A stretch of DNA of 64,000 nucleotides from CAZTDP01 sp964612565 (GTDB lineage: Bacteria; Patescibacteriota; WWE3; UBA101185; UBA10185): the NCBI GenBank assembly GCA_964612565.1, contig CAZTDP010000001.1:132939-196938 (forward strand). Direction: 5' to 3'. Under the pieces are notes generated by a model, which had not been told where the DNA came from, did not search any database, and saw nothing but the letters and a program-made list of their open reading frames with translations. This document shows, one piece after another, positions 17,347 to 24,989 of the stretch (position 1 is the first letter of the stretch; every line of letters begins with the position of its first letter). The translations under genes were made by a program, and so were the position numbers.

Positions 17347-17363
17347 CCAGCCGCGTCCTTTCT

Positions 17364-17414
17364 ATCCTACACATTAGGCGAAAACGTTGAAATCTTACGT
17401 AAGTATGTTATCAT
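17364..17414. promoter_or_regulatory. divergent murJ / rpsT promoters sharing one -35 hexamer
   Basis: Rightward: TTGAAA (17387-17392), 16 bp, TATCAT (17409-17414) toward rpsT. Leftward: the complement TTTCAA of the same six bases, 17 bp, TAGGAT (17364-17369) toward murJ. Both -10 hexamers match 4-5 of 6 consensus positions. If both are real, polymerase cannot occupy both at once. Confidence 0.45.
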
Positions 17415-17425
17415 ACGAAGCGCTT

Positions 17426-17722
17426 ATGCCAAATACATTATCAGTTAAAAAAGCCCTACGAGGTTCAATAAGGAAGAAAGTTCACAATGATATGTGGGAG
17501 AAACGTTATAAATCTTTAATAAAAGATATTAAAAAGGATTTATCGACTGTTAAAGACGTAAAGGTTTTAAACGAAAAAATAACAGCACTTCAAAAAGTGC
17601 TAGACAAAGCCTCTAAAGAAAAAGTCATACATACAAATAAGGCAAATAGGTTAAAATCAATCTATGCCCGAAAAGTTACTGCCCTTTCTCAACGAGGACC
17701 TTCCAAAAAATCCTCAAAGTAA
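17426..17722 (+). CDS. rpsT: 30S ribosomal protein S20
   Basis: A 98-residue lysine/arginine-rich helical protein. MPNTLSVKKALRGSIRKK aligns with the S20 N-terminus, and DKASKEKVIHTNKANRLKS with the conserved C-terminal helix. S20 binds 16S helices 9 and 44 early in assembly. The ATG at 17426 is used because the S20 homology begins there; an upstream ATG in frame would add 13 non-conserved residues. The predicted promoter gives a leader of only a few nucleotides. The last 59 bp overlap the pilN-like gene. Confidence 0.88.
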   Translation: MPNTLSVKKALRGSIRKKVHNDMWEKRYKSLIKDIKKDLSTVKDVKVLNEKITALQKVLDKASKEKVIHTNKANRLKSIYARKVTALSQRGPSKKSSK

Positions 17723-18350
17723 TATAGTCCCAACACCAACGGAAAATTACAGTACCCCTGTACCGGTAAGCAGCCCGGTTGACAACTTTTTATCTTCCTT
17801 TAAGAGAGGGTTAGGCTTTGATGTTTCCCAAACAGAAACAAATTACTTAGAATCCGATTCTTTAAGAGAACAGTTAACAACCGCAGCAAAAACAATACGT
17901 GTTGGGAGTGCTCTAATAATTTTTGTTTCAATTCTCATGGTTTTACTTGTTGTGGCCAATCTAATTTTTAATTCCCTTTTAAACCAGGCAAAAAACGAGC
18001 AAGTGAATCTTGTTTCTAAACTTACAGATGCAGCGCAAGCCGAAAAACAGGTTTTAGATATTTCAAAGAGAATTGATTATTATAAACAAGCCTTAGATAG
18101 CAGAAAACCTCTTACGGCAAAAGTATCTTTTGTATTATCAAGAATAAATCCTGTGGTCGATCTCTTAGACGCTGAGTTCTCTTCGAACGAATTTACTGTT
18201 ACTTTAAAAAGTAATACAGGTAAAGATATTACGGATACCTTTATGCTTTGGTTAAAAGATGGGAGTGTGACACAGGTTTCAATTAAATCCGCGTCATTGG
18301 ATCCTAGCACCAAAAAATATACAGTTATCTTGGGAGGCTCCTACCGATGA
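17664..18350 (+). CDS. PilN-like inner-membrane protein
   Basis: 228 residues: a Pro-rich cytoplasmic N-terminus, one membrane segment (ALIIFVSILMVLLVVANLIF), a coiled stretch and a C-terminal ferredoxin-like-fold domain (RINPVVDLLDAEFSSNEFTVTLK). This is the bitopic PilN layout. It starts inside the 3' end of rpsT; TAAAAT lies 6 nt before its ATG, so it may have its own promoter there. Its stop overlaps the pilO-like start as ATGA. With the pilO-like gene and a distant PilM-like ATPase it suggests a type IV pilus platform. The pilN name rests on topology and context. Confidence 0.65.
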   Translation: MPEKLLPFLNEDLPKNPQSNIVPTPTENYSTPVPVSSPVDNFLSSFKRGLGFDVSQTETNYLESDSLREQLTTAAKTIRVGSALIIFVSILMVLLVVANLIFNSLLNQAKNEQVNLVSKLTDAAQAEKQVLDISKRIDYYKQALDSRKPLTAKVSFVLSRINPVVDLLDAEFSSNEFTVTLKSNTGKDITDTFMLWLKDGSVTQVSIKSASLDPSTKKYTVILGGSYR

Positions 18351-18901
18351 CAAATGACTTTAGAGGCGCAAAATTGTTGCTAACAAACGAACCTTTATTG
18401 GCAAAAATATATGGTTTATGGGCAATTGGAGCTCTTTTCGTATTAGGCGTTTTTGGGGTAGGGCCTTTAATACATACCCTCACCGCAAAAGTGGATATAT
18501 ATAAAGAACTTACAGGCAGCAATGCCCAAATAAATTTAAAACTCCAAGAAGTTTATAAAGCATCGGACCAAGTTGCACAGGCCGCTCAGTATCTTCCGGT
18601 TTTATACCAAAACGTACCTGATAATCTAAATACACAATCATACTTTTTGATATTTACTGAGGCGGCGTCTTCCGCGGGGTTTGCAGTAAATTCATTTTCC
18701 CCTTCATACGCGGTTGACGGTGCAGCACCGGATTCTTTTTTAACAATTAATGCAGCTCTTGAGGGAACCGGCGATGTTTCAAGCCTGGTAACGGCTCTGG
18801 AAAGTTCCCAACGATTAACAGTACTCGACAAGCTTACCTTTTCAAATAACCTTTCCGGAAAGAATATTAGATTGGAATTAAGGATATTGAATTACAACTA
18901 A
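18347..18901 (+). CDS. PilO-like inner-membrane protein
   Basis: 184 residues: one N-terminal membrane segment (LWAIGALFVLGVFGVGPLIH), a coiled linker (INLKLQEVYKASDQVAQAAQ) and a C-terminal alpha/beta domain (LTINAALEGTGDVSSLVTALE), as in PilO. It would dimerise with the PilN-like protein. It overlaps the upstream gene by 4 bp (ATGA), so the two are translationally coupled. Confidence 0.65.
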   Translation: MTNDFRGAKLLLTNEPLLAKIYGLWAIGALFVLGVFGVGPLIHTLTAKVDIYKELTGSNAQINLKLQEVYKASDQVAQAAQYLPVLYQNVPDNLNTQSYFLIFTEAASSAGFAVNSFSPSYAVDGAAPDSFLTINAALEGTGDVSSLVTALESSQRLTVLDKLTFSNNLSGKNIRLELRILNYN

Positions 18902-18903
18902 AC

Positions 18904-19089
18904 ATGAAAAGATTAATTGCAACCTTTATATTTTTTGTTGTAGGGATGGCGTTTTTGATCTTATTAAAAGATCAGAGAGTCAATCGGGACACATATATTA
19001 CCCAAGATATACTTGACATGTCCCGTCCTTTAAATGCTACTATTGACATAGAGTTTTTGAAAGAACTCAAACCTGCCTATGAACAGTGA
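18904..19089 (+). CDS. 61-residue membrane protein in the pilus-like operon
   Basis: A small bitopic protein with an N-terminal membrane segment (LIATFIFFVVGMAFLILL) and about 38 outside residues. It starts 2 bp after the pilO-like stop and overlaps the next gene by 11 bp, so it is a real operon member. It occupies the place where pilP-like genes occur, but I see no sequence evidence for that. Confidence 0.5.
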   Translation: MKRLIATFIFFVVGMAFLILLKDQRVNRDTYITQDILDMSRPLNATIDIEFLKELKPAYEQ

Positions 19090-19555
19090 ATCTGCGAAAA
19101 ATGGTTTTAAAACCTTTATACTGACTTTATCTGTATCTTTAGTTGTTTTTAGCGTTATTTATTACGTTATTACTAATTTTTCTGATAAAACAGCCGGCTC
19201 CTCTGAATATAGAGCCTCTGTTGTCCAAGAAGCACCTCAACAAGTAGAACAGCCTCAGGATTCTCAGCAGCAGCCTGCTGTTGCCGGAGCAGAAACGACA
19301 AAGAAAGACACGGTTTTTGGTACTTTAGCCAACGCTACACCTCCGCAAGAATATAAGGGAGTTGTTTTAGCTGGATCGACCGTTGCTACTCAGGCGACAC
19401 AGAGCACCGTTCCCGACACCGGACTCGCCGGAATCACAGTTGGGCTCTTTTCATCTTTGTTTGTCTTTGCATTAGGTATATTTTATGTCGCACGAAACCC
19501 AAGAAAAGTTGCTTTATCTGAGTTTGAAAAAGAAATCTTAAAAGATAGAAATTAA
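19079..19555 (+). CDS. surface protein with VPDTG sortase sorting signal
   Basis: 158 residues. An N-terminal membrane/signal segment (FILTLSVSLVVFSVIYYVI) is followed by a Gln/Pro/Glu-rich linker, then VPDTG at residues 111-115, a second hydrophobic segment (ITVGLFSSLFVFALGIFYV) and a basic tail (ARNPRK). Motif, hydrophobic segment and positive tail together form an LPXTG-type wall-anchoring signal with Val for Leu. A sortase gene ends 9 bp away on the other strand. The basic tail is followed by about 15 extra residues, which is unusual. Confidence 0.7.
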   Translation: MNSESAKNGFKTFILTLSVSLVVFSVIYYVITNFSDKTAGSSEYRASVVQEAPQQVEQPQDSQQQPAVAGAETTKKDTVFGTLANATPPQEYKGVVLAGSTVATQATQSTVPDTGLAGITVGLFSSLFVFALGIFYVARNPRKVALSEFEKEILKDRN

Positions 19556-19564
19556 ATCCAAAAA

Positions 19565-20293
19565 CTAGTTTACCAGTACCGCTTTAACCATTAATCTTTT
19601 TGCCTTTGTCCCTGCAGGCCAGCACGTCATCAAAGTGATTGTCGACTCCTTTAAGTAGGCCGGTTTAAATTCTCCCAACGGATTTACATAATTTGGTGCA
19701 ACAACTTCTTTTGACTCAACTTTGTACGTTAACTTTTTACCGTTAAAGTTTATTTGAATTTCGTCGCCGGTTTGCAGGTCCCCTAAGGTGGAAAAAATTG
19801 TTCTGTAATTTTTGGGGTTAAAGAACCATGGTAAAACCGAATGACCGTAAATAAATGCATTTCCTGAATTTCCCGGCAGTGCTGATCCGTTGTAATGCCC
19901 TAAATAAGCGTCGGGGTTGAGGTTGCTTGAGCTTGTTTCCACGATTGCCTGGTCTATATGTAGGCGGGGAATTGAGAGAGTAAAATACTTTGGTGCCTGC
20001 TCTTTCTGGGTGTCAGCTGATTCCTCCTCTTTAGCAAGTTCGTTATATTTAAAATCACTAAATCCGGTAGCCACGCCTAAAACGCTATCTCTAAAAGGAG
20101 TCGAAATTTTGTCTTGGGTTTTAAAAAATACCAACGGCAAAACCACTTGCGTGGTTAAAATTAAAAACCCAACCGCCATTAAAAGTCCTGACAATATTCT
20201 GGATTTAAAATAAAAACGAATATTCGTTTCTTTAAAAATAGGATCTCGCGAATTATCTTTTATATAAACTTTTTTTCTTATCAAGGCGGGCAT
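19565..20293 (-). CDS. sortase transpeptidase
   Basis: 242 residues: a cytoplasmic N-terminus, one membrane anchor (ILSGLLMAVGFLILTTQVVL) and the sortase barrel. Catalytic His151 (YGHSVLP), Cys224 (TLMTCWP) and Arg233 (AKRLMV) are all present. It would cleave sorting signals and attach proteins to peptidoglycan or to each other. The adjacent VPDTG protein is the obvious substrate. It starts 3 bp after the holA stop on the same strand, so they are co-transcribed. Confidence 0.9.
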   Translation of the reverse strand: MPALIRKKVYIKDNSRDPIFKETNIRFYFKSRILSGLLMAVGFLILTTQVVLPLVFFKTQDKISTPFRDSVLGVATGFSDFKYNELAKEEESADTQKEQAPKYFTLSIPRLHIDQAIVETSSSNLNPDAYLGHYNGSALPGNSGNAFIYGHSVLPWFFNPKNYRTIFSTLGDLQTGDEIQINFNGKKLTYKVESKEVVAPNYVNPLGEFKPAYLKESTITLMTCWPAGTKAKRLMVKAVLVN

Positions 20294-20296
20294 TGA

Positions 20297-20998
20297 TTAA
20301 GAGTTTAACATGTTTTCTATTGCTAAAGTTAGCATCATGTCCGGATCTATATCGCCGGTTTTTGCTTTTTTATCTAATGCATAAAATTGAAAGAAAAGAT
20401 TTTTTACTTTGTCTAATGTGTATTTTTTTGACAAGCCCAAATATTTGCTTTGCATGTACGGTTTCATTTTTTTAAAAGACGATGTGTTTAACAGCGTGTT
20501 AGCCAACGATCTTAGTCCGTACAACAGAACTCCAAAAAGTTCAAACGGGTCTGCGCCTTTGTTTAGTTCGCGCTCCATAATTTGATATGTTTGTTTTCTA
20601 TTCTTACTAACAACGGCGTCAACTAAATTAAAAACCGAACCTTCCACCTTTAATTCGTTATGAATAATTTTTGCGCCTATTTTTGTTGCGTTTTTAATTA
20701 AAATATTATTTTGGGTTAAAGTCTTTTCAGAATAAATAATAAGTGAAGTTTCGGTTGAAGTTTGAGCCAGTATTTCAAGAGATGTTTCTGCTAGTGATGG
20801 ACTTATTCCCGATGCATTAATTACAATAAAGTCGTGAGCGCCAAAAATGTCTACGCGTTTAATAGTTGTAAGAAGATCTTCAGGAGAAATATCAGAAAGA
20901 TTTATTTCTGTTTTGTTTGAAGCATATAGTTTTTTTTGTTGATTCAAAATTAAGGCTCGTGATTTAGAAACATCGTCGCCGTGGACAATATATATCAT
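20297..20998 (-). CDS. holA: DNA polymerase III delta subunit (clamp loader)
   Basis: 233 residues with the HolA layout: an AAA+-like N-terminal domain lacking a functional P-loop (IYIVHGDDVSKSRALILNQ), a middle with LIIYSEKTL, and a C-terminal helical collar domain (FELFGVLLYGLRSLANTLL ... DKKAKTGDIDPDMMLTLAIE). It opens the beta clamp for loading. It is shorter than the ~340-residue E. coli protein. TACAAT lies 6 nt before the ATG, inside the end of the upstream LCP gene. Confidence 0.85.
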   Translation of the reverse strand: MIYIVHGDDVSKSRALILNQQKKLYASNKTEINLSDISPEDLLTTIKRVDIFGAHDFIVINASGISPSLAETSLEILAQTSTETSLIIYSEKTLTQNNILIKNATKIGAKIIHNELKVEGSVFNLVDAVVSKNRKQTYQIMERELNKGADPFELFGVLLYGLRSLANTLLNTSSFKKMKPYMQSKYLGLSKKYTLDKVKNLFFQFYALDKKAKTGDIDPDMMLTLAIENMLNS

Positions 20999-21013
20999 AG
21001 CCTGATTGTACAG

Positions 21014-22174
21014 CTAGTTCTTTTCGCCAAAAAGGTATTTTTGAACAAATGCGTGTATTTGACTGTAATCTCCGGCTTTTGGTATAAGGACATATTGTCC
21101 TCCGTACAGGCTTGAATCGGATGGGTGAAACAGCAGGCCTCCTGTCGAGGCATCGTCCTCATCGCTTAAGACTATGGAAACAATATTTTCAAAACCAACC
21201 CTTTGAGTTAAAAGGTAAAATGATTGTGCAGTTGATAGGTCGATATCGGTATCTGTGTTTTTTGAGTAAGTATCGTAAAGCTCTTTTAATTTGAGCGGAT
21301 TCGCAAGGATCTCAAGAGACATCACTTTATCTTTAACAGCCGATATTATTTTTTGTTGGCGTCTCGCTCTGGCAAAATCATTGCCCTCGTTGTTAGTGCC
21401 GTGTCTTGACCTGGCAAACTCCAATGCCGTTGCGCCGTCCATGTGCTGAACACCTGCTCGGAAAATCAAATGCTTGTATCGGCACGAACACACACTTACT
21501 GGACAATCTCCGCCGGCTTCAGTTGCCGCCTTGGTCACCTCTTCCTGCGTCTTTCCGCACAGATCTGCCTCCTTACCTTCAATAGGGTATACATAATCCT
21601 CAAAAGGGTTTTCTACATTAACATCAACACCACCTAAAACATCCACTGCATCTTCGAACATCTGAAATGAAACAAGGACATGATAATGTATCGGTATACC
21701 TAAAACTTCCTGCACAGCGTTTCCCAGCTCTTGGGCACCATCTTTATTCGCCATGTTGGAAAAGGCATACACCGCGTTTATTTTGCTTGAAGTTCCCTTT
21801 ACCCATAAATCGCGGGGGATAGATATCATAACGATATCCCCGCTATCTTTTCCAATCGAAGCCACAAGGATAGTGTCGGTAAGCGTATGGCCAGATTCGG
21901 TACCAAAAATCCTCTGATCAGATCCAAGCACTAAAACATTAGTTCTGTCATCAGTTTCCTTTAAATTTAAATTAGGCTTCGCCACGGTTGCAATGACCGA
22001 AATAGGATTAAAAGCCGAACCGACCTTGTCCTTAAAAAATATAACTCCGGCTACAAGGCCGATTATAATGAAAAAAGCCACTATCTTAATAATGCCTGCG
22101 CTTGACCTAGCTGACTCGTTTCTTATTGTACTAATACTCCCGCTAGTTTTTTTACATAAATCCACATATTTCAT
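21014..22174 (-). CDS. LytR-CpsA-Psr (LCP) family cell-wall ligase
   Basis: 386 residues with a membrane anchor (IIKIVAFFIIIGLVAGVIFF) and the LCP domain: NVLVLGSDQR, DTILVASI, MISIPRDLWV, GVDVNVENPFED and LEFARSRHGTNNEGNDFARA with the Arg residues that bind polyprenyl phosphate. LCP proteins transfer glycopolymers from lipid carriers to peptidoglycan. A Cys-rich insert (CPVSVCSCRYKH, plus an earlier Cys) just before the GVQHMDG segment may form a disulphide-bonded loop. It follows tpiA by 13 bp and is probably co-transcribed with it. Confidence 0.92.
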   Translation of the reverse strand: MKYVDLCKKTSGSISTIRNESARSSAGIIKIVAFFIIIGLVAGVIFFKDKVGSAFNPISVIATVAKPNLNLKETDDRTNVLVLGSDQRIFGTESGHTLTDTILVASIGKDSGDIVMISIPRDLWVKGTSSKINAVYAFSNMANKDGAQELGNAVQEVLGIPIHYHVLVSFQMFEDAVDVLGGVDVNVENPFEDYVYPIEGKEADLCGKTQEEVTKAATEAGGDCPVSVCSCRYKHLIFRAGVQHMDGATALEFARSRHGTNNEGNDFARARRQQKIISAVKDKVMSLEILANPLKLKELYDTYSKNTDTDIDLSTAQSFYLLTQRVGFENIVSIVLSDEDDASTGGLLFHPSDSSLYGGQYVLIPKAGDYSQIHAFVQKYLFGEKN

Positions 22175-22187
22175 AAGTTTGAAAATC

Positions 22188-22841
22188 TTAGCCTTGATAT
22201 CGACTTATCAGCTCTAAGAAGTGTTTAGGATCGAGGCTCGCGTTTCCTACCAAGACTCCGTCCAATCCGTCTATATTAACCAAATTTTGTATGTTTTGTC
22301 TATTAACGGATCCGCCGTAAACCAAAATTGTTTCAGTACCGATAATATGTCTAATTTCGTTGATTCCATTTTGTATATTTTTGGGATCTTTTTCACGATA
22401 AACACCGTTTTGAGAAATATTGTTCGGGTCTTCCCAAGCGTATATTGCATTTTCGGTTATACAACTTTTTACATTTTCAACATTTGTAAAACAAATGATT
22501 GGAGTTATTTTGTACTTTTTGCACATTTGAATTTTTGCTAAAACGGTTTTGTTGTTTTCGTGTCTTTCACTATGTCCGATAATGCAGTATTGTGCAAACT
22601 CTTTAACCTGGAAAGCTCCAACATCACCTGTGTGTGCTCCCGCATCTTCGTGCGAAATGTCTTGGGCGCCGATTTTTATGTTTGTTTTTCCAAAAGCTTC
22701 TTTAACCGCAAACAAATGAGTGTGAGAAGGTGCAATAATAACTTGAATGTTGTTGGCCGGTGAGTAATTAAAATCGAATACCCATTTTGTGAGGGTTTCA
22801 AAATTCATATTCATTTTCCAATTGGCAATTATATATTTCAT
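22188..22841 (-). CDS. tpiA: triosephosphate isomerase, short form
   Basis: 217 residues, shorter than the usual ~250. Conserved elements are NWKMN (Asn, Lys), GAQDIS, GHSERH (catalytic His), VYGGSVN and DGVLVGNASL. The catalytic Glu is probably the one in AWEDP, but the loop-6 consensus WAIGTG that follows it in most TIMs is replaced by NNISQNG and the preceding helix is shortened. It interconverts DHAP and glyceraldehyde-3-phosphate; gap and pgk are nearby. Its ATG overlaps the stop of the AOR-like gene. Confidence 0.85.
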   Translation of the reverse strand: MKYIIANWKMNMNFETLTKWVFDFNYSPANNIQVIIAPSHTHLFAVKEAFGKTNIKIGAQDISHEDAGAHTGDVGAFQVKEFAQYCIIGHSERHENNKTVLAKIQMCKKYKITPIICFTNVENVKSCITENAIYAWEDPNNISQNGVYREKDPKNIQNGINEIRHIIGTETILVYGGSVNRQNIQNLVNIDGLDGVLVGNASLDPKHFLELISRYQG

Positions 22842-23686
22842 TAAGACATTTTCCTTAAAGTTTCCTCAATGAGGCTCGGTAAAGATTCAATATCTTCGTG
22901 AGTATAATCATATCCCAAAACATTCAGACATGAGAATACAACCCCCACATCCGTGTATATTTTGTCGGCGTATTGACATGCAACCAAGCTGTGCAAAAGC
23001 ACGTTTCCGCCGATTTCCCCTGTTTTGGATTTTCCACACCCCATTGGACAGTTTGCACACGAGGGGTAGCTGCCCTCCAAAACGCTAAGTTCTGGTTTTC
23101 GTAATAAAATCTTGTGGTACAACTCCTCGTATTTTGCAAAATCTTCGACATTTATAATTTCGGTTCCGGTAACTACCACGCCCTCGATATTGCGTTTAGC
23201 AAACTCTTTTTCTAAAAAATATTCGGGCGCATTAAAGTAGCCGCCCAAAACTAACTTGTTTCCTTCTTGTCTAATCACGCTCCTTTTACCGGGAAGTCCT
23301 AATGAATCTATATCTTCGATTCCTTGTCTAAAAGTCACCTCAGAGTTTAAAATATCAACGATACCTCTTTCCTCAAATTTTCCGTAAATAACTATGGCGT
23401 CAATTCCTGCATACCTTACTCTTAATGAGAGATTGCCGCCCAAATAAATGTCTTCGACAACCCCATCGTTGTTTATAATAACCGCTGTTTTTGAGACAAA
23501 AGGAAAAAGTCCGTTTAAGGGTCCGACAGCAAATATAAGCGGGTCTTTGTCGTAGTACATTTCCATCAGCTTTAGACCCAGACCGACGCCACCTATGTAG
23601 GCATTAAGCTCGTGTACGCTTTTAACTCCGTATTCTTTTTTGGAAAGATTTATTTCTAAAATCTTTTTTGCATTTTTTTCACTCAT
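22841..23686 (-). CDS. miniature aldehyde ferredoxin oxidoreductase (AOR)-like protein
   Basis: 281 residues, versus about 600 for AOR-family enzymes. The N-terminal ~170 residues match AOR domain 1, which binds the tungstopterin: ILEINLSKKEYG, YIGGVGLGLKLM, FAVGPLNGLFPF, YLGGNLSLRVRYAGIDAIVI. Then C210-x2-C213-x3-C217 (CANCPMGC) recalls the AOR [4Fe-4S] ligands, with C237 or C253 as possible fourth. Most of helical domains 2 and 3 is absent. It overlaps the ferredoxin gene by 4 bp and tpiA by a few bases, inside a glycolytic cluster. Whether it binds a metal-pterin is unknown. Confidence 0.75.
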   Translation of the reverse strand: MSEKNAKKILEINLSKKEYGVKSVHELNAYIGGVGLGLKLMEMYYDKDPLIFAVGPLNGLFPFVSKTAVIINNDGVVEDIYLGGNLSLRVRYAGIDAIVIYGKFEERGIVDILNSEVTFRQGIEDIDSLGLPGKRSVIRQEGNKLVLGGYFNAPEYFLEKEFAKRNIEGVVVTGTEIINVEDFAKYEELYHKILLRKPELSVLEGSYPSCANCPMGCGKSKTGEIGGNVLLHSLVACQYADKIYTDVGVVFSCLNVLGYDYTHEDIESLPSLIEETLRKMS

Positions 23687-23934
23687 GCGGTTTCCTCTAT
23701 TTCAAAAACTGCCTGCGGACAAATGTTTTTAATTTTTTCTATATTTAAATTACTTATGCGGGGATCTATATCTAAATTGTATTCAACATACCCAAGTTTG
23801 GTGTTCGTGCTTTTAAAGACTCTAATTAAAGAGCCCTCAAGTCCGATTTTTTTTAATTGCCTTTGAGCTTCCAGGACACACATTTCGCACCCTGTGCATC
23901 TTTCTGGAAAACTGGCTTTAAGTATTTTAGACAT
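23683..23934 (-). CDS. single-cluster ferredoxin-like protein
   Basis: 83 residues with C13-x2-C16-x2-C19 (RCTGCEMC) and a distal Cys72-Pro, the ligand set for one [4Fe-4S] cluster. The middle part is longer than in small ferredoxins. It overlaps the mini-AOR start by 4 bp, so it is most likely its electron-transfer partner, like the AOR/ferredoxin pairs of larger systems (inference). It lies 51 bp after pgk on the same strand. Confidence 0.8.
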   Translation of the reverse strand: MSKILKASFPERCTGCEMCVLEAQRQLKKIGLEGSLIRVFKSTNTKLGYVEYNLDIDPRISNLNIEKIKNICPQAVFEIEETA

Positions 23935-23985
23935 ATATTTTGTTCCAACTAACTAAACGATCCTTAACAAGTATTGCTAGCTACC

Positions 23986-24957
23986 CTAATTTAACACTTC
24001 AATTCCAGGCAAAGTTCCTTCGGCTAAAAATTGAAGCATGGCGCCGCCTCCGGTTGAAACAAAGCTAAAGTTATCAAGATTCGTAGTACTGTTTGTCGCT
24101 ACAATTGTATCTCCTCCGCCAATTACCGAATGAGCCCCATCCTTTGTAGCTTGTACTATTGCTTGAACTATTTCGTTTGTTCCTTTTGCAAATTCGACTT
24201 CTTCGTAAACTCCTAGCGGTCCGGCCCAAACAATGGTTTTTGATTCTAAAATTATTTCTTCAAATTTACTGATAGTCTGATTTCCAATATCTTTTTGATC
24301 CTGCGCATAATCTATTGGAAGCACTAAGTTAGAAGGAACATCTTGCTTCCATTCGGTACCCAGTTTACCGCCAAGTAAGACGTGATTTGCAGTTTGTAAA
24401 AATTTTGAAACGACCGGCATTTTGCTTTCTAGTTTTGCTCCGCCAATAATTGCAGTAAATGGAAGCTCGGGGTTTGAAATAAGAAGCGTCAGCTCCTTAA
24501 TTTCCTTTTCTAAACGAAGACCGGCGTACGAAGGTAAATATTTTGTAATGGCGCATATGGATGCGTGCTGACGGTGGGACGTTGCAAAACTTTCATTTAC
24601 ATAAAGTTCGGCTTGAGAAGCCATCGTTTTAGCATATTCATCGTCATTACTTTCTTCACGCGGGTCAATTCTAACGTTTTCCCAAAGTTCAAATTTTTCT
24701 TCACCTAGCTTTTCGTTAAAAAAAGGCAGCAATTGCTTTGTGCTCAGTTCCGGCGGCAACGGTGCCTCCTTAGGCTTTCCTATATGCCCAACAATTATAG
24801 GTACACCGCCCTTGCGGATTATTAATTTTAGGGTATCCAAGGCACTTTCGAGTCTATAAGGCTCATGAATTTGGCCATTTTTGATTGAAACATCAAGGTC
24901 GCATCTTACTAAAACTCTGGTTCCTTGTTTTATAGGTGCTTGTTCGACTGAAGTCAT
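23986..24957 (-). CDS. pgk: phosphoglycerate kinase, short form
   Basis: 323 residues, about 70 fewer than typical. Signature elements remain in order: RVLVRCDLDVSI, VGHIGKPK, YVNESFATSHRQHAS, LRLEKE, IGGAKLESK, AGPLGVYE, GGGDTIVA and STGGGAMLQFL. It makes ATP and 3-phosphoglycerate from 1,3-bisphosphoglycerate. The Asn of the usual R-D-N-V-P motif is Asp here. It follows gap on the same strand; TAAAAT lies 7 nt before its ATG, so it may also have its own leaderless promoter. Confidence 0.95.
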   Translation of the reverse strand: MTSVEQAPIKQGTRVLVRCDLDVSIKNGQIHEPYRLESALDTLKLIIRKGGVPIIVGHIGKPKEAPLPPELSTKQLLPFFNEKLGEEKFELWENVRIDPREESNDDEYAKTMASQAELYVNESFATSHRQHASICAITKYLPSYAGLRLEKEIKELTLLISNPELPFTAIIGGAKLESKMPVVSKFLQTANHVLLGGKLGTEWKQDVPSNLVLPIDYAQDQKDIGNQTISKFEEIILESKTIVWAGPLGVYEEVEFAKGTNEIVQAIVQATKDGAHSVIGGGDTIVATNSTTNLDNFSFVSTGGGAMLQFLAEGTLPGIEVLN

Positions 24958-24989
24958 TGTGTATATTTTAACACCTTAGATTTGCTCTT

